Shown here piece by piece: positions 46,166 through 57,115 of a stretch of 64,000 nt of DNA. Location of the stretch: contig NZ_QYYG01000003.1 in assembly GCF_003591175.1 (NCBI RefSeq), forward strand, positions 186,001 to 250,000. The letters run 5' to 3'. The position numbers and the translations under genes were made by a program. Each line of letters opens with the position of its first letter. Positions within the stretch are counted from its first letter, which is position 1. The notes under the pieces were generated by a model, which was not told the DNA's origin, ran no database searches, and was given only the letters and a program-made list of their open reading frames with translations. The DNA is from Serratia inhibens (GTDB taxonomy: Bacteria > Pseudomonadota > Gammaproteobacteria > Enterobacterales > Enterobacteriaceae).

Positions 46166-47617
46166 TCAGGCCTGTCTTGCCGCGTCCCGTGTCTGCCGGC
46201 GGCGATCGGCCCGCAGAAACAGCAGCGTGCGGCTCAGCAATACCAGCATCAGGCAAAATTCGGCGGCCACCGCCACCAGCACCGCATTCAGGTAATTACC
46301 GGGCGCCAAATGCAGCATCTGTACCAGCAGCGTGCCCAGCAGGATCGGCCCCAGCCCCAACGCCGTCTGTTGTACCGTAGCCAGCATGGCACTGCCGGAG
46401 CCGGCGTGCTCTGTCGGCACGTCAGACAGGCCGATACGGAAGAAACTGCTGACGATAAACGCCTGCCCGAAGCCAATCAACACCGTCGCCGGGATCAAAT
46501 TCCACACCCCCGGATGCGGCCAAACCAGTTTCAGCGTCAACATCAGCGCCAGCAGACCCACCATCTGGATCAGGCAGCCAAACATCAGCGTCCGCACCTT
46601 GCCGAAGTGTTCCACCACCGTGCTGCTCAGCAGCGACGAAATGAAATAGGCCGCCCCCAGCGCGATAAACGCATTGCCTGACTGGAATGAGCTCAGCCCC
46701 GCGCCGGACTGCAGCGTCAGCGCCATCACAAACATAAAACCGCTCCAGCAGGAGAAGAACAGGATGGCGATCACCAGCCCGAAGCGCACGCTCGCCAAGC
46801 GCAGCAGCGCGGGTGGCAACAACGGGAAATTACGCCGTTGCTCCTGCCGCCGTTCGACCCGCCACAATAGCCACAACAGCGGCATGCTGGCCGCCAACAG
46901 CACCAGACAAGGCCACGGCCAGTGCCATACCGGCCCCAATGCCAGCGGGAACAGCAGGCAGGCGATGGTCAATCCAAGCAACAACGTGCCCGGGAGATCG
47001 ACAGTCACCCGCTTCTCCCCGCGGGTATTCGGTACCCAGCGATGGGCGCAGGCCAGCACCAACAGGCATACCGGAATATTAATCAGGAATACGCTGCGCC
47101 AGCCGCTGCCGGCAATATCCAGGGTGATCAACAGCCCGCCCAGCACTTGGCCGACGATAAACGCCAGCCCACCGATAGCGCCGTACATTCCCAATGCCTT
47201 GGTATGTTCGCGGCCCCGCAAGCACACGTGTATGGTGGCCAGGATTTGCGGCACGATAAACGCCGCGCCAACCCCCTGCAGCACCCGAGCCACCAGTAAC
47301 AACCAGACGGAGTTCGCCAACCCGCACATCAATGAAGCCACGGCAAATATTCGCACGCCCCACAGGAACAGGTTGCGCCGCCCCAGGTTATCCCCCAGGC
47401 GGCCGCCCATCGCCAGGCAGACGGCGAACGCCACGCCATAGACCGCCACGATCAGTTCCAGCTGTGCCGGGCTGGCCCCCAGCGACTGTGCTATCGCATC
47501 CAGCCCGACATTGACGATGGAAAAATCGATCATCGGCAGCAACTGCCCCGCCAACAAAATAATCAACCCCGCGCGGCCCAGCCTGGCCGCAGTTGATGGT
47601 GCGCTCATTGTTCTCAT
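46166..47617 (-). CDS. MFS transporter, DHA2 (14-helix) drug efflux type
   Basis: A 483-residue protein with about 14 hydrophobic segments. The first helix has LPMIDFSIVNVGLDAI (DHA2 motif D1-like), loop 2-3 has GGRLGDNLGRR (motif A) and helix 5 has GGLAFIVGQVLGG (motif C), the antiporter signature. Likely exports a drug or metabolite with protons. Diverges from the XRE-type regulator at 47730, which probably controls it. ATG 47608 is an alternative start. Confidence 0.88.
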   Translation of the reverse strand: MRTMSAPSTAARLGRAGLIILLAGQLLPMIDFSIVNVGLDAIAQSLGASPAQLELIVAVYGVAFAVCLAMGGRLGDNLGRRNLFLWGVRIFAVASLMCGLANSVWLLLVARVLQGVGAAFIVPQILATIHVCLRGREHTKALGMYGAIGGLAFIVGQVLGGLLITLDIAGSGWRSVFLINIPVCLLVLACAHRWVPNTRGEKRVTVDLPGTLLLGLTIACLLFPLALGPVWHWPWPCLVLLAASMPLLWLLWRVERRQEQRRNFPLLPPALLRLASVRFGLVIAILFFSCWSGFMFVMALTLQSGAGLSSFQSGNAFIALGAAYFISSLLSSTVVEHFGKVRTLMFGCLIQMVGLLALMLTLKLVWPHPGVWNLIPATVLIGFGQAFIVSSFFRIGLSDVPTEHAGSGSAMLATVQQTALGLGPILLGTLLVQMLHLAPGNYLNAVLVAVAAEFCLMLVLLSRTLLFLRADRRRQTRDAARQA

Positions 47618-47729
47618 CCATTGTGTTAACCCAGGAATGTGATTAGCATCACCTTTAAAGTAAACGGGTACCAGTTCTTGATTATCATGGTATAAAAACT
47701 ACCGGTCTCGTTGCAGGAGGAAATTATTC

Positions 47730-48596
47730 ATGCCCGTAACTACCCGCATTACCGCTACCGTTCACGCCGATAACCGCAAGCTGCTGGGCGCTTTTCTGCG
47801 CACGCGCCGCGAGAGTCTGGACCCCAACCGGCTGGGGCTTGCGCGCATGCGTCAACGGCGCACACCCGGCTTGCGCCGTGAAGAAGTCGCGCAGTTGGCC
47901 GACGTCGGCATCACCTGGTACACCTGGCTGGAACAGGGGCGGCCGATTCAAGCCTCACCAAAAACGCTGACCGCTATCGCCAATGCGCTGCAATGCAACG
48001 AAGCGGAAACTCATCACCTGTTCAGGCTGGCGGGGCAAAGCTTGCCGGCGGCCACGCAAAGCGGCGGCTGCGAGCAGTTATCGGTGTACGGGCAAAAAAT
48101 TCTTGATCAGCTCGACCCGCTGCCGGCGATCATTTCCAACGCACGCTTCGATATTCTGGGGTTCAACCGGGCCTATTGCCTGCTGATGGGCGTCGAACTG
48201 GCCGAACTGCCGCCGGAAGATCGCAACTGCATCTATTTGGCGTTCACCCACGAACACTGGCGTGCCAGCCAGCTGGACTGGGATGAGGTCATGCCGAAAA
48301 TGGTGGCGCTGTTCCGCGCTCAGATGGCAGAGCACTTGGGCGAACCGATCTGGGAGGCGCAACTGGCGCGCTATATGGCGGTTTCCGAGGATTTCCGCAC
48401 TATCTGGGAACGGCATGAAGTGCGCAGCATCGACAACAACGTCAAACGCTTTCGTCACCCTTTGGTGGGAGTGATGAGTCTGCGGCAAAATAACTGGTGG
48501 TCGGCGCCGCGCAACGGCGACCGGATGCTGGTGTACGTGCCGGCAGATGAGCAGAGTGAACGCCGCCTGCATCAGTTGACCGGCGGCGCGGAGTAA
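47730..48596 (+). CDS. XRE-family regulator with MmyB-like ligand domain
   Basis: A 288-residue regulator. Residues about 15-90 form the helix-turn-helix with the subgroup motif TPGLRREEVAQLADVGITWYTWLEQGR. Residues about 115-275 form the MmyB-like PAS-type ligand domain (ILGFNRAYCLLMG, RFRHPLVGVMSL). AGGAGG stands 8 bases before ATG 47730. Members usually repress or activate a neighbouring efflux or dehydrogenase gene, here the divergent MFS gene (inference). Confidence 0.9.
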   Translation: MPVTTRITATVHADNRKLLGAFLRTRRESLDPNRLGLARMRQRRTPGLRREEVAQLADVGITWYTWLEQGRPIQASPKTLTAIANALQCNEAETHHLFRLAGQSLPAATQSGGCEQLSVYGQKILDQLDPLPAIISNARFDILGFNRAYCLLMGVELAELPPEDRNCIYLAFTHEHWRASQLDWDEVMPKMVALFRAQMAEHLGEPIWEAQLARYMAVSEDFRTIWERHEVRSIDNNVKRFRHPLVGVMSLRQNNWWSAPRNGDRMLVYVPADEQSERRLHQLTGGAE

Positions 48597-48623
48597 CCTT
48601 GGGCGGCACAAGCCGCCCTGGCG

Positions 48624-48863
48624 TTAGCGTTGGATAAGATAGCGGATGGTCGGGCCGTCCTGCTGGATATCCAGCACCTTGTAGCCGTGGTTACGCGCGT
48701 CGAGCGGGATGTTATTGATCGACTGCGGGCAATCGCTGATCACCTCCAGAATTTCCCCCGGTTTCAGCTGCGGCATCGCTTCCAGCGTCGCCACCGCCGG
48801 GTAGGGACAAGGCTCGCCGAGCATGTCCAGCCGGTAATCCGGCACTATCGCCGCCTGTTTCAT
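48624..48863 (-). CDS. yedF: TusA/SirA-like sulfur-carrier-fold protein YedF
   Basis: A 79-residue TusA-family protein with the active-site Cys19 in GEPCPYP. In E. coli yedF is paired with yedE and linked by association to selenium metabolism; its role is uncertain. ATG overlaps the yedE stop by 4 bases. Confidence 0.92.
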   Translation of the reverse strand: MKQAAIVPDYRLDMLGEPCPYPAVATLEAMPQLKPGEILEVISDCPQSINNIPLDARNHGYKVLDIQQDGPTIRYLIQR

Positions 48864-50074
48864 GACACTCTCCTTAAATTAACCACCTGCGCGTCCGGCC
48901 TGGCACGGAAAAAGCGTTTCTCCCACCACAGCATGGCGACAAACGCCAGCGCCAGCAGCAGGTAAGTGACCAGCAGGCCACCGGTCGGCCCGAAGGTATC
49001 CAGCAGGTTGACCTTGTCGTAATCGGTGGCCAGCGCCGGGGCCAAATCGTCCCAGTAGTAAGCCAGCAGCGTGGCACCGATGATATTGCCCAGCCCGACC
49101 CACCAATAATGCACCTGCCCTTCTACCGCACGGTACATCCAGCCGGTCTCGCAGCCGCCGGCCAGTACGATGCCGAAACCGAACAACAGCCCGCCAATCA
49201 CCGCATTGGGGCCGGCCCACATGATTTTAGGTGCGACGCCGAGCTGCACGTAACTGAAAATACCGATGGCGCTGACCGCCATGCCGATAATGATCGCTTT
49301 CGCCATGTGGGTGCGGCCGGTGATCCACAAATCGCGGAACGCCGAGGTGAAGCAGATCTGCGCGCGTTCAATCAGCAGGCCAAAGCCGATGCCAAACAGC
49401 ATGGCGATACCCAGCTTCGGTGCATCAAACAGCGTCCATAGCGACCAGGCAAGCGACAGGCAGAAAATCACCATGCCCAGCCGGAAACGGCGGCGCGCCT
49501 GGTCTGGTTTTTGCGTCAGCGGCGCGGCAGCCTGCACTTTTTGCAATTTCACCGGGATACGGAACAGCGGCAGCAGGGTAAATTTGGCGCCAAAGTAAGA
49601 GCCGGCTGCGGTCGCCAGCGCGAAGAACCAGGCGTGCAGCGAGAACTGCGGAATGCCGGTAAAAAACGCCGCCAGGTTACACCCCATTGCCAGCCGTGCG
49701 CCAAAGCCGGCGATAATGCCGCCCAGCAGTGCCTGCACAATGCGAATGCGATGCTGCGGCCGGCGTAGCTTGATGTTGTTGGCCCACAGCGCGGCGGCGA
49801 TGCAGCCGGCGAACATACCGATGATCATCCGGCCATCGATGCGTTGCAGCGGCGTACCCTCAAGGCCGATAACCTTAAAGTAACCCCATTGCTCAGGATG
49901 CAGGCCGAACGCCTGCAACAGGTGGCCGCCCCAGCGGGTAAATTCGCCGGTTACCGCCCAGAAAGTGCCGGTCATGCCGAAGTAGTAAGTCGAGAGTATC
50001 CCGGCGGCAATCACCGCCGGCAGTGGCGCCCAAAAGCGCACCAGGTATTGAGATTTAAATTGCTGCCAACTCAT
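48860..50074 (-). CDS. yedE: YeeE/YedE-family membrane transporter, selenium-linked YedE
   Basis: A 404-residue membrane protein built of two related halves, each with a conserved Cys motif: MGCNLAAFFTGIPQFS in the first and AGGCETGWMYRA in the second. Relatives (TsuA) import thiosulfate. The yedE-yedF pairing suggests uptake of a sulfur or selenium oxyanion relayed to YedF Cys19. It ends divergently from the deaD block, separated by a terminator at 50161. Confidence 0.9.
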   Translation of the reverse strand: MSWQQFKSQYLVRFWAPLPAVIAAGILSTYYFGMTGTFWAVTGEFTRWGGHLLQAFGLHPEQWGYFKVIGLEGTPLQRIDGRMIIGMFAGCIAAALWANNIKLRRPQHRIRIVQALLGGIIAGFGARLAMGCNLAAFFTGIPQFSLHAWFFALATAAGSYFGAKFTLLPLFRIPVKLQKVQAAAPLTQKPDQARRRFRLGMVIFCLSLAWSLWTLFDAPKLGIAMLFGIGFGLLIERAQICFTSAFRDLWITGRTHMAKAIIIGMAVSAIGIFSYVQLGVAPKIMWAGPNAVIGGLLFGFGIVLAGGCETGWMYRAVEGQVHYWWVGLGNIIGATLLAYYWDDLAPALATDYDKVNLLDTFGPTGGLLVTYLLLALAFVAMLWWEKRFFRARPDAQVVNLRRVS

Positions 50075-50160
50075 GGCATCTCCTGTGCGTAGTATCCATA
50101 AGAAAAAACCTTATAAAGGATACGCCATTTAACCGCGCTTAACGGCAAATTTCAGGCATA

Positions 50161-50186
50161 AAAAAACCAGCCCGAAGGCTGGTTTT
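50161..50186 (-). terminator. Terminator after deaD
   Basis: Hairpin AAAAACCAGCC / GGCTGGTTTTT with loop CGAA, flanked by A and T runs, so it works for the minus-strand deaD transcript and possibly both ways. Confidence 0.9.
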
Positions 50187-50221
50187 TCAGTGTGATTAAC
50201 CGCGAACGGCTAAATCAGACG

Positions 50222-52198
50222 TTATGCATCACCGAAACGGCGACGTGGTGCAGCCGGAGCGGCATCATCACGGCGCGGTGCGCGCTGGCCGTCACGGTTG
50301 AAGTTACCGCCACGACGTTCGCCACCGGCGTTGGCGTTACCGCCTTCGCGACGCTCATTGAAAGAACGACGTGGAGCACCGGCGCCGGCACCTTCACGAC
50401 GTTCGCCGTTGAACGGACGAGCACCGCCACGACGCTCGCCACCGGCACCAGGAGCCCCGCCTTCGCGACGCTCACGACGTTCATGCGGCTGTGCATCGCC
50501 CAGCAATTGCATGTTCATCGGCTTGTTCAGGATGCGGGTACGAGTGAAGTGAGACAAGATCTCGCCCGGCATGCCTTTTGGCAGTTCGATGGTGGAGTGG
50601 CCGGCAAACAGCTTGATGTTACCGATATAACGGCTGCTGATGTCGCCTTCGTTGGCGATCGCGCCAACGATATGACGAACTTCCACACCGTCATCACGGC
50701 CCACTTCAATGCGGTACAGCTGCATTTCGCCAACGTCACGACGTTCGCGACGCGGACGCTCAGCGCCACCGTCACGGCTGTCTGGACGCGCTTCACGACG
50801 ACGGTCGTTGCCACGATCGGAGCCACGCTCGTCACGGTCGTTGAACTCACGACGTTGACGCGGCTTGAACACCGGATCCGGTGGCAGAATCAGAGGACGT
50901 TCGCCCTGCGCCATTTTCAGCAGTGCTGCGGCCAGGGTTTCCATTTCCAGCTCTTCTTCCGGCTGCAGTTTAGCCAGCAGTGCGCGGTACATGTCCAGAT
51001 CGCTGCTTTCCAGCTGTTGCTGTACTTTAGCGGCAAACTTGGCCAGACGACGCTCACCCAGCAGCTCTGCATTTGGCAGTTCAACTTCTGGAATGGTCAG
51101 CTTCATGGTGCGTTCGATGTTGCGCAGCAGGCGGCGTTCGCGGTTTTCCACGAACAGCAGCGCGCGGCCGGCGCGACCAGCACGACCGGTACGGCCGATA
51201 CGGTGAACGTAAGACTCGGAATCCATAGGGATGTCGTAGTTCACAACCAGGCTGATACGTTCAACGTCCAGACCACGAGCGGCAACGTCGGTCGCGATCA
51301 GGATATCCAGACGACCGTCTTTCAGACGCTCCAGGGTCTGCTCACGCAGTGCCTGGTTCATGTCACCGTTCAATGCGGCGCTGCTGTAACCGCTGCGCTC
51401 CAGCGCTTCAGCCACTTCCAGGGTCGCGTTTTTGGTACGTACGAAGATGATCGCCGCATCAAAGTCTTCAGCTTCCAGGAAACGCACCAGCGCTTCGTTC
51501 TTGCGCATGCCTTGCGCAGTCCAGTAGCTCTGGCTGATGTCCGGACGGGTAGTGATGCTGGACTGAATGCGCACTTCCTGCGGATCTTTCATGAAGCGAC
51601 GGGTAATGCGACGGATCGCTTCCGGCATGGTTGCAGAGAACAACGCGGTCTGATGTTCAGCCGGGATCTCCGCCATGATGGTTTCTACGTCTTCGATAAA
51701 GCCCATGCGCAGCATTTCGTCGGCTTCATCCAGCACCAGACCGCTCAGGTTAGAGAGGTTCAGCGTGCCGCGTTTCAGGTGGTCCAGCAGGCGGCCTGGG
51801 GTACCCACTACGATTTGTGGGCCCTGACGCAAGGCGCGCAGCTGTACGTCGTAACGTTGGCCGCCGTACAGGGCAACAACGTTAACGCCAGTCATATGTT
51901 TAGAGAAATCAGTCATCGCTTCAGCAACCTGAACCGCCAGTTCGCGGGTCGGTGCCAGCACCAGAATCTGTGGTGCCTTCAGGGAAGCGTCAAGGTTGTG
52001 CAGCAGTGGCAGCGAGAACGCTGCAGTTTTACCGCTACCGGTCTGTGCCATGCCCAGCACATCACGGCCGTTCAACAGGTGAGGAATACACTCAGCCTGG
52101 ATCGGTGACGGTTTTTCGTAGCCCAGATCGGTCAGGGCAGAAATGATAGGAGCGGACAGCCCCAGGTCAGCAAAAGAGGTTTCAAGCTCAGTAGTCAT
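50222..52198 (-). CDS. deaD: DEAD-box ATP-dependent RNA helicase DeaD (CsdA)
   Basis: A 658-residue RNA helicase for 50S ribosome assembly and mRNA decay in the cold. Motifs: [11 protein letters not shown] (I), PTRELA (Ia), DEADEM (II), SATMP (III) and [10 protein letters not shown] (VI). A dimerisation region and an RNA-binding domain follow ([20 protein letters not shown]), then a long Arg/Gly/Glu tail with many GERR-type repeats. ATG 52198 (MTTELETSF) is used. The small gene yrbN overlaps its start by 11 bases. Confidence 0.97.
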   Translation of the reverse strand: MTTELETSFADLGLSAPIISALTDLGYEKPSPIQAECIPHLLNGRDVLGMAQTGSGKTAAFSLPLLHNLDASLKAPQILVLAPTRELAVQVAEAMTDFSKHMTGVNVVALYGGQRYDVQLRALRQGPQIVVGTPGRLLDHLKRGTLNLSNLSGLVLDEADEMLRMGFIEDVETIMAEIPAEHQTALFSATMPEAIRRITRRFMKDPQEVRIQSSITTRPDISQSYWTAQGMRKNEALVRFLEAEDFDAAIIFVRTKNATLEVAEALERSGYSSAALNGDMNQALREQTLERLKDGRLDILIATDVAARGLDVERISLVVNYDIPMDSESYVHRIGRTGRAGRAGRALLFVENRERRLLRNIERTMKLTIPEVELPNAELLGERRLAKFAAKVQQQLESSDLDMYRALLAKLQPEEELEMETLAAALLKMAQGERPLILPPDPVFKPRQRREFNDRDERGSDRGNDRRREARPDSRDGGAERPRRERRDVGEMQLYRIEVGRDDGVEVRHIVGAIANEGDISSRYIGNIKLFAGHSTIELPKGMPGEILSHFTRTRILNKPMNMQLLGDAQPHERRERREGGAPGAGGERRGGARPFNGERREGAGAGAPRRSFNERREGGNANAGGERRGGNFNRDGQRAPRRDDAAPAAPRRRFGDA

Positions 52199-52268
52199 GT
52201 ACACGTGCCTCATTAATAATGGCAGCCAGTCTACATAACTCGTCGAGAAAATTTTCAGTCATTTTCAT
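52188..52268 (-). CDS. yrbN: Small protein YrbN, overlapping the deaD start
   Basis: A 26-codon frame ATG 52268 to TGA 52188, reading [15 protein letters not shown] and ending in EARVHDY. It resembles E. coli YrbN, a verified small protein in the same place between nlpI and deaD. Its stop lies 11 bases inside deaD in another frame, which suggests translational coupling or regulation of the helicase. Below the length usually predicted automatically. Confidence 0.8.
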   Translation of the reverse strand: MKMTENFLDELCRLAAIINEARVHDY

Positions 52269-52384
52269 TGAAAAGTGTGAACCGGCTCAAATTAGATTAT
52301 AAAACGAACAAAAAAGCCCTCGCCCGCTAAGGCGATAACTTTGGCAAAAAACCAATGTATATCAGGCTGATAGTTGTTCGTCAG

Positions 52385-53269
52385 CTATTGCTGGTCCGAT
52401 TCCGATAGGTCGTCTTGTTCTTGGCCCAACAGCGCCAATTCCAACAATGCATAGCGGTGCTCAACGAAATTATGAACGTTGTTAGCAACCGTCAGTTTGA
52501 ACAGCGCCGAAGCGGTGTCCTTGTCCCCCAGACTCAGGTAGTGTTTACCCAAATAGAAGTCAGTTTCACTGAGATGCTCAGCGAGCGAAGTGTTATCCGT
52601 TGCCTCTGCCTTGAGCCTTTCCATCAGCGTTTTTTCACTGATGTTGCCCAGGTAGAATTCGACAATATTCCATCCCCATTGCCCTCGGTTCGCTTTGTCA
52701 TAACGCTGCTGGAGCGCTACGTCAGCCTTCTTGGGATCGATTTCTCTTTCCACAAGATACAGCCACAACGAACGGAAGGGATCGTTTGGGTCGTCTTGAT
52801 AAAACGCCTGCAGATCATCCTGCGCCAACGGGAAGCGGCCGCCATAATACAGTGCGATGCCCCGGTTTAAACGCGCGTAATTGTAAGTTGGATCAAGCTC
52901 TAGTACAGAATCAAACGCTTCATAGGCAGCATCAAAATTGCCTGCCTGCGTTAAGTAAATGCCCAGGTAGTTGAAAACTTCTGGCATATCAGGACGTATC
53001 GCCAGCGCTTGCGAGAAATCATTGCGCGCCAGTGCACGTAGCCCGAGGCTATCATACAGCACACCGCGCTCATATAAAAGCTGCGCACGCTCATCGTCCG
53101 TCAGTGCCCGGCTGGCAAGTATTTGTTCCATGCGCGCCAGGATCACTTCCTGCTGCAGAGTTGGCTGCAACGGGATCGCCAAAACTTCGTCTTTACGCCA
53201 ATCATGGTTGCTGCATCCTGCCAGCATGAGTGCTGTCGCAACGTAACACCAGCGCAAGAAAGGCTTCAT
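52385..53269 (-). CDS. nlpI: Outer-membrane lipoprotein NlpI (TPR protein)
   Basis: A 294-residue lipoprotein with signal [19 protein letters not shown]; lipobox Cys about residue 19. TPR repeats cover most of the mature part (for example [40 protein letters not shown]). NlpI is an adaptor for the protease Prc and peptidoglycan hydrolases such as MepS. ATG 53269 with GGGAG upstream is preferred to the 53368 frame start. Confidence 0.96.
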   Translation of the reverse strand: MKPFLRWCYVATALMLAGCSNHDWRKDEVLAIPLQPTLQQEVILARMEQILASRALTDDERAQLLYERGVLYDSLGLRALARNDFSQALAIRPDMPEVFNYLGIYLTQAGNFDAAYEAFDSVLELDPTYNYARLNRGIALYYGGRFPLAQDDLQAFYQDDPNDPFRSLWLYLVEREIDPKKADVALQQRYDKANRGQWGWNIVEFYLGNISEKTLMERLKAEATDNTSLAEHLSETDFYLGKHYLSLGDKDTASALFKLTVANNVHNFVEHRYALLELALLGQEQDDLSESDQQ

Positions 53270-53397
53270 TTCCCACTCCCGAAGACAAACATTGGATGAA
53301 CGTCCTGTCATCCGTTTGCTAATACGCAGGCATCCTACCCGCGCGATACGAACAGCTCCCAACCCCATGGCAGGGAGCTGTAAATCTATCTATACAG

Positions 53398-55521
53398 TTA
53401 TTCTGCTTCAGGCGCAGGTGCAGACGAGTCTGCTTCTGGCGCTGTAGCTTCTTTGATGCTCAGACGCACACGGCCCTGACGGTCAACTTCCAGTACCTTA
53501 ACCGGTACTTCCTGACCCATCTGCAGATAGTCGGTCACTTTCTCAACGCGCTTGTCAGCGATTTGAGAGATGTGCACCAGACCTTCTTTACCGCCGCCGA
53601 TCGCCACGAATGCGCCGAAATCAACGATACGGGTAACTTTACCCTGGTAAATACGGCCCACTTCGATCTCTGCGGTGATCTCTTCGATGCGGCGGATAGC
53701 GAACTTGGCTTTCTCACCGTCGGTAGCAGCAATTTTAACCGTACCATCATCTTCGATTTCGATGGTAGTGCCGGTCTCTTCAGTCAGCGCACGGATGACT
53801 GAGCCGCCTTTACCGATCACGTCTTTGATCTTGTCCGGGTTGATTCGGATTGTGTGGATACGTGGTGCGAACTGAGAGATATCGCCACGCGGAGTGCTGA
53901 TAGCCTGTTCCATTACGCCCAGGATGTGCAGACGCGCGCCCTTGGCCTGGTTCAGTGCCACCTGCATGATTTCGCGGGTGATGCCTTCAATTTTAATGTC
54001 CATCTGCAGCGCGGTAATACCGTCACGGCTACCGGCTACTTTGAAGTCCATGTCGCCCAGGTGATCTTCGTCACCCAGAATGTCGGACAGAACGACAAAG
54101 TTATCTTGTTCTTTAACCAGGCCCATTGCGATACCCGCAACAGCTGCCTTGATTGGCACGCCTGCGTCCATCAGCGCCAAAGAGGCACCACAGACAGAAG
54201 CCATTGAAGAAGAACCGTTGGATTCGGTGATTTCAGAAACCACACGCACCGTGTACGGGAAATCTTCCGGTTTAGGCATCATAGCCAATACACCGCGTTT
54301 CGCCAGGCGACCGTGACCAATTTCACGACGTTTAGGCGAACCCACCATACCGGTCTCACCTACGGAGTACGGAGGGAAGTTATAGTGGAACAGGAAGCTG
54401 TCGGTCTTCTCGCCCATCAGCTCGTCCAGATTCTGCGCGTCACGGGCGGTGCCCAGCGTTGCGGTAACCAGAGCCTGAGTCTCGCCACGGGTGAAGAGTG
54501 CGGAACCGTGGGTACGCGGCAGCACGCCGGTGCGCACGTCCAGGCCACGGATCATGTCTTTTTCGCGGCCGTCGATACGCGGCTCGCCACGCAGCACGCG
54601 GCTACGTACAACGTTTTTCTCAACGCTGCCCAGGATGTCCTGAATTTCAGACGCGTCCAGGGTTTCGTCCTGCGCCAGCAGGGCTTCAACTACGCTGCTC
54701 TTGATCGCATCTACCTGAGCGTAACGCTCTTGTTTCTCGGTGATGTGATAAGCGTCGCCCAGACGGCTTTCCGCCAGTTCCGCAACGCGCGCGTGCAGCG
54801 CTTCGTTGATGGCAGGCGCCTGCCAGTCCCACTTGGGCTTGCCGGCTTCGGCAACCAGGGAGTTGATGTTTTCGATAACAATCTGCTGTTGCTCATGGCC
54901 AAAGACCACCGCGCCCAGCATCTGATCTTCGCTCAGAACGTCAGCTTCGGATTCAACCATCAGCACTGCGCCAGCGGTACCGGCAACCACCAAGTCCAGG
55001 CTGCTTTCTTTCAGCTCGTCGGTAGTTGGGTTCAGCACGTACTGATTGTTGATGTAACCCACGCGTGCAGAGCCGATTGGGCCGTTGAACGGAATACCGG
55101 ACAGGCTCAGGGCAGCAGAGGCGCCGATCATCGCAACGATGTCCGGGTTTACCTGCGGGTTAACGGAAACTACGGTCGCGATCACCTGAACTTCATTCAG
55201 GAAGCTGTCCGGGAACAGTGGACGGATCGGACGGTCAATCAGGCGCGAGGTCAGGGTTTCGCCTTCGCTCGGACGGCCTTCACGACGGAAGAAGCTGCCC
55301 GGGATACGACCAGCAGCGTAAGTACGCTCCTGATAGTTAACGGTCAGCGGGAAGAAGCTTTGGCCTGGCTTGGCTTTTTTCTGGCCAACTACGGTAACGA
55401 ATACTGCGGTGTCATCCATGCTCACCATAACGGCGGCGGTGGCCTGACGAGCCATCATACCGGTCTCGATGGTGACGGTATGCTGGCCATACTGGAATTT
55501 GCGAATGATCGGTGTCAGCAA
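53398..55521 (-). CDS. pnp: Polynucleotide phosphorylase
   Basis: A 707-residue 3'-5' exoribonuclease using phosphate; subunit of the RNA degradosome. Two RNase PH-like domains (residues about 1-220 and 310-545) are followed by KH ([19 protein letters not shown]) and S1 ([20 protein letters not shown]) domains. Start is UUG at 55521, encoding M(L)[18 protein letters not shown] lies upstream. The same rare start is used in E. coli, where pnp controls its own mRNA. Confidence 0.97.
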   Translation of the reverse strand: MLTPIIRKFQYGQHTVTIETGMMARQATAAVMVSMDDTAVFVTVVGQKKAKPGQSFFPLTVNYQERTYAAGRIPGSFFRREGRPSEGETLTSRLIDRPIRPLFPDSFLNEVQVIATVVSVNPQVNPDIVAMIGASAALSLSGIPFNGPIGSARVGYINNQYVLNPTTDELKESSLDLVVAGTAGAVLMVESEADVLSEDQMLGAVVFGHEQQQIVIENINSLVAEAGKPKWDWQAPAINEALHARVAELAESRLGDAYHITEKQERYAQVDAIKSSVVEALLAQDETLDASEIQDILGSVEKNVVRSRVLRGEPRIDGREKDMIRGLDVRTGVLPRTHGSALFTRGETQALVTATLGTARDAQNLDELMGEKTDSFLFHYNFPPYSVGETGMVGSPKRREIGHGRLAKRGVLAMMPKPEDFPYTVRVVSEITESNGSSSMASVCGASLALMDAGVPIKAAVAGIAMGLVKEQDNFVVLSDILGDEDHLGDMDFKVAGSRDGITALQMDIKIEGITREIMQVALNQAKGARLHILGVMEQAISTPRGDISQFAPRIHTIRINPDKIKDVIGKGGSVIRALTEETGTTIEIEDDGTVKIAATDGEKAKFAIRRIEEITAEIEVGRIYQGKVTRIVDFGAFVAIGGGKEGLVHISQIADKRVEKVTDYLQMGQEVPVKVLEVDRQGRVRLSIKEATAPEADSSAPAPEAE

Positions 55522-55777
55522 AATTATATCCTTGATTAACGGCGCGCAATCGTATTGACGACTCGACACGCCAGTGACTCGATTTGCCTTCTCACTACAT
55601 CCTCGCGACTAATGACAATCCTTATCTCAAGCCTGAGACAAAGCCTCTCATTAGCCGCGCGAACCTCTGTAACGGAAGAACCTGTTTGGAAACATCAGTA
55701 ATACATTAACCTGATTTGCTTATGCTTCCTAGAAGAAAGGGGCCAAAATAGGCCCCTTTCCGCTGAAACTTGCTAGA
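55522..55777. other. rpsO-pnp intergenic region: pnp leader
   Basis: 256 bp between rpsO and pnp on the minus strand. The part nearest pnp should form the RNase III-cut leader hairpin used in pnp autoregulation; CTCAAGCCTGAG-type pairing near 55626-55640 fits a stem. In E. coli the small RNA SraG/PsrO comes from this gap; a counterpart here is possible but not demonstrated. Confidence 0.5.
55735..55760 (-). terminator. rpsO terminator hairpin
   Basis: Perfect 10-bp stem GAAAGGGGCC / GGCCCCTTTC with loop AAAATA, 17 bp after the rpsO stop on the minus strand. The following T-run is short (TTCTTC), so readthrough into pnp is expected, as in E. coli. Confidence 0.8.
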
Positions 55778-56047
55778 TTAGCGACGCAGACCCAGACGCT
55801 CGATCAGGCTGGTGTAACGTGCTACATCTTTACGCTTCAGGTAATCCAGCAGCTTACGACGCTGAGAAACCATACGCAGCAGACCACGACGGCTGTGGTG
55901 ATCTTTTTTGTGCTCTGAGAAGTGGCCTTGCAGATGGTTGATCTGCGCAGTCAACAGGGCAACCTGAACTTCGGTAGAACCGCTGTCGTTAGTACCACGA
56001 CCAAAATCAGCTACGATTTGAGCTTTAGCTTCAACACTTAGAGACAT
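55778..56047 (-). CDS. rpsO: 30S ribosomal protein S15
   Basis: An 89-residue primary 16S rRNA-binding protein; [20 protein letters not shown] is the conserved core. ATG 56047 (MSLSVEAKA) is chosen over 56053; GGAG precedes it. S15 represses its own mRNA through a pseudoknot over the start site in E. coli. Confidence 0.98.
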   Translation of the reverse strand: MSLSVEAKAQIVADFGRGTNDSGSTEVQVALLTAQINHLQGHFSEHKKDHHSRRGLLRMVSQRRKLLDYLKRKDVARYTSLIERLGLRR

Positions 56048-56170
56048 TGTCATACTCCAGATTATAGATAATAAATACAGGCGCCGATCTCTAATTCAGC
56101 AACCCAATGCATAAGCTGCGCCATTCTACTCTTAGCGCAGAGCGATCGCAAGGCAGTGCGTTTTCCAGCC

Positions 56171-57115
56171 TCAGTCGAAATGTTCGACTACCAGGCGGCG
56201 CGGCGCTACGCGACCGTCATCGGCAATGTCACCGACGCCGATAAATTTACGCTCTTCACCTTCGGTCATTCGCACCATGCCCGAGGCCGGCGCGCCGGCA
56301 ACTTGTACCGGTTGCCCCTGCTTGACGTAACCCGCAACCACCGGCAGCAAATTCACTTCCGGGTAGTTTTCTACCGGGCTGTCCATCGGCATCAGCAACG
56401 GATCGAGCAACTCGCCAGGCGCGATATCCTGTGCCTGGGCCTGCTCCAGCAGCGAATTCAACTGTTCAAGCGTGACCATGCGTTCGATTGGATAAGTCGC
56501 TACCTGCAGGCGACGCAGATAGATCACGTGCGCGCCGCAGCCCAGCAATTCGCCGAGATCATCGGTGATGGTGCGGATGTAGGTGCCTTTCGAACAATGG
56601 ATTTCCAACTCCAGCTCATCCCCTTCCCAGCGAATGAACTGCAGTTCATATACCTTGATGCTGCGCGCTTCACGCGGTACTTCGATACCCTGGCGTGCAT
56701 ACTCATAGAGTTTCTTGCCCTGGTACTTCAGCGCCGAGTACATCGACGGCACCTGCTTGATATCGCCACGGAAACTGTCCAGTGCCGCATCAAGTTGCGC
56801 CTGGGTGAAATTCACTGGACGCTCTTGCACAATCTGGCCGTCCGCATCCGAGGTGTCGGTACGCTGACCCAGCCTGGCAATGACACGATAGCGTTTATCG
56901 GAATCGAGCAGGAATTGCGAGAACTTGGTCGCCTCGCCCAGGCAGATCGGCAGCATGCCGGTCGCCAGCGGATCGAGCGCGCCGGTGTGGCCCGCGCGAT
57001 TGGCGTTATAAAGGCGTTTCACTTTTTGCAAAGCGTCGTTGGACGACAGACCCTGCGGTTTGTCCAGCAACAGTACGCCGTGAATATCACGGCCGCGGCG
57101 ACGAGGGCGACTCAT
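56171..57115 (-). CDS. truB: tRNA pseudouridine-55 synthase
   Basis: A 314-residue enzyme making pseudouridine 55 in the T-loop of tRNAs and acting as a tRNA chaperone. The catalytic Asp is in [17 protein letters not shown] near residue 48; a C-terminal PUA-like domain follows. ATG overlaps the rbfA stop by one base. Confidence 0.97.
   Translation of the reverse strand: MSRPRRRGRDIHGVLLLDKPQGLSSNDALQKVKRLYNANRAGHTGALDPLATGMLPICLGEATKFSQFLLDSDKRYRVIARLGQRTDTSDADGQIVQERPVNFTQAQLDAALDSFRGDIKQVPSMYSALKYQGKKLYEYARQGIEVPREARSIKVYELQFIRWEGDELELEIHCSKGTYIRTITDDLGELLGCGAHVIYLRRLQVATYPIERMVTLEQLNSLLEQAQAQDIAPGELLDPLLMPMDSPVENYPEVNLLPVVAGYVKQGQPVQVAGAPASGMVRMTEGEERKFIGVGDIADDGRVAPRRLVVEHFD

Noticed and set aside
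50192-52108. 638-codon frame antisense to deaD
   Set aside because: The opposite strand is a full-length, highly conserved helicase; the long antisense frame follows from its codon bias.
54313-55539. 408-codon frame antisense to pnp
   Set aside because: Shadow of the conserved pnp gene; Val/Phe/His/Gln-rich translation without domains.
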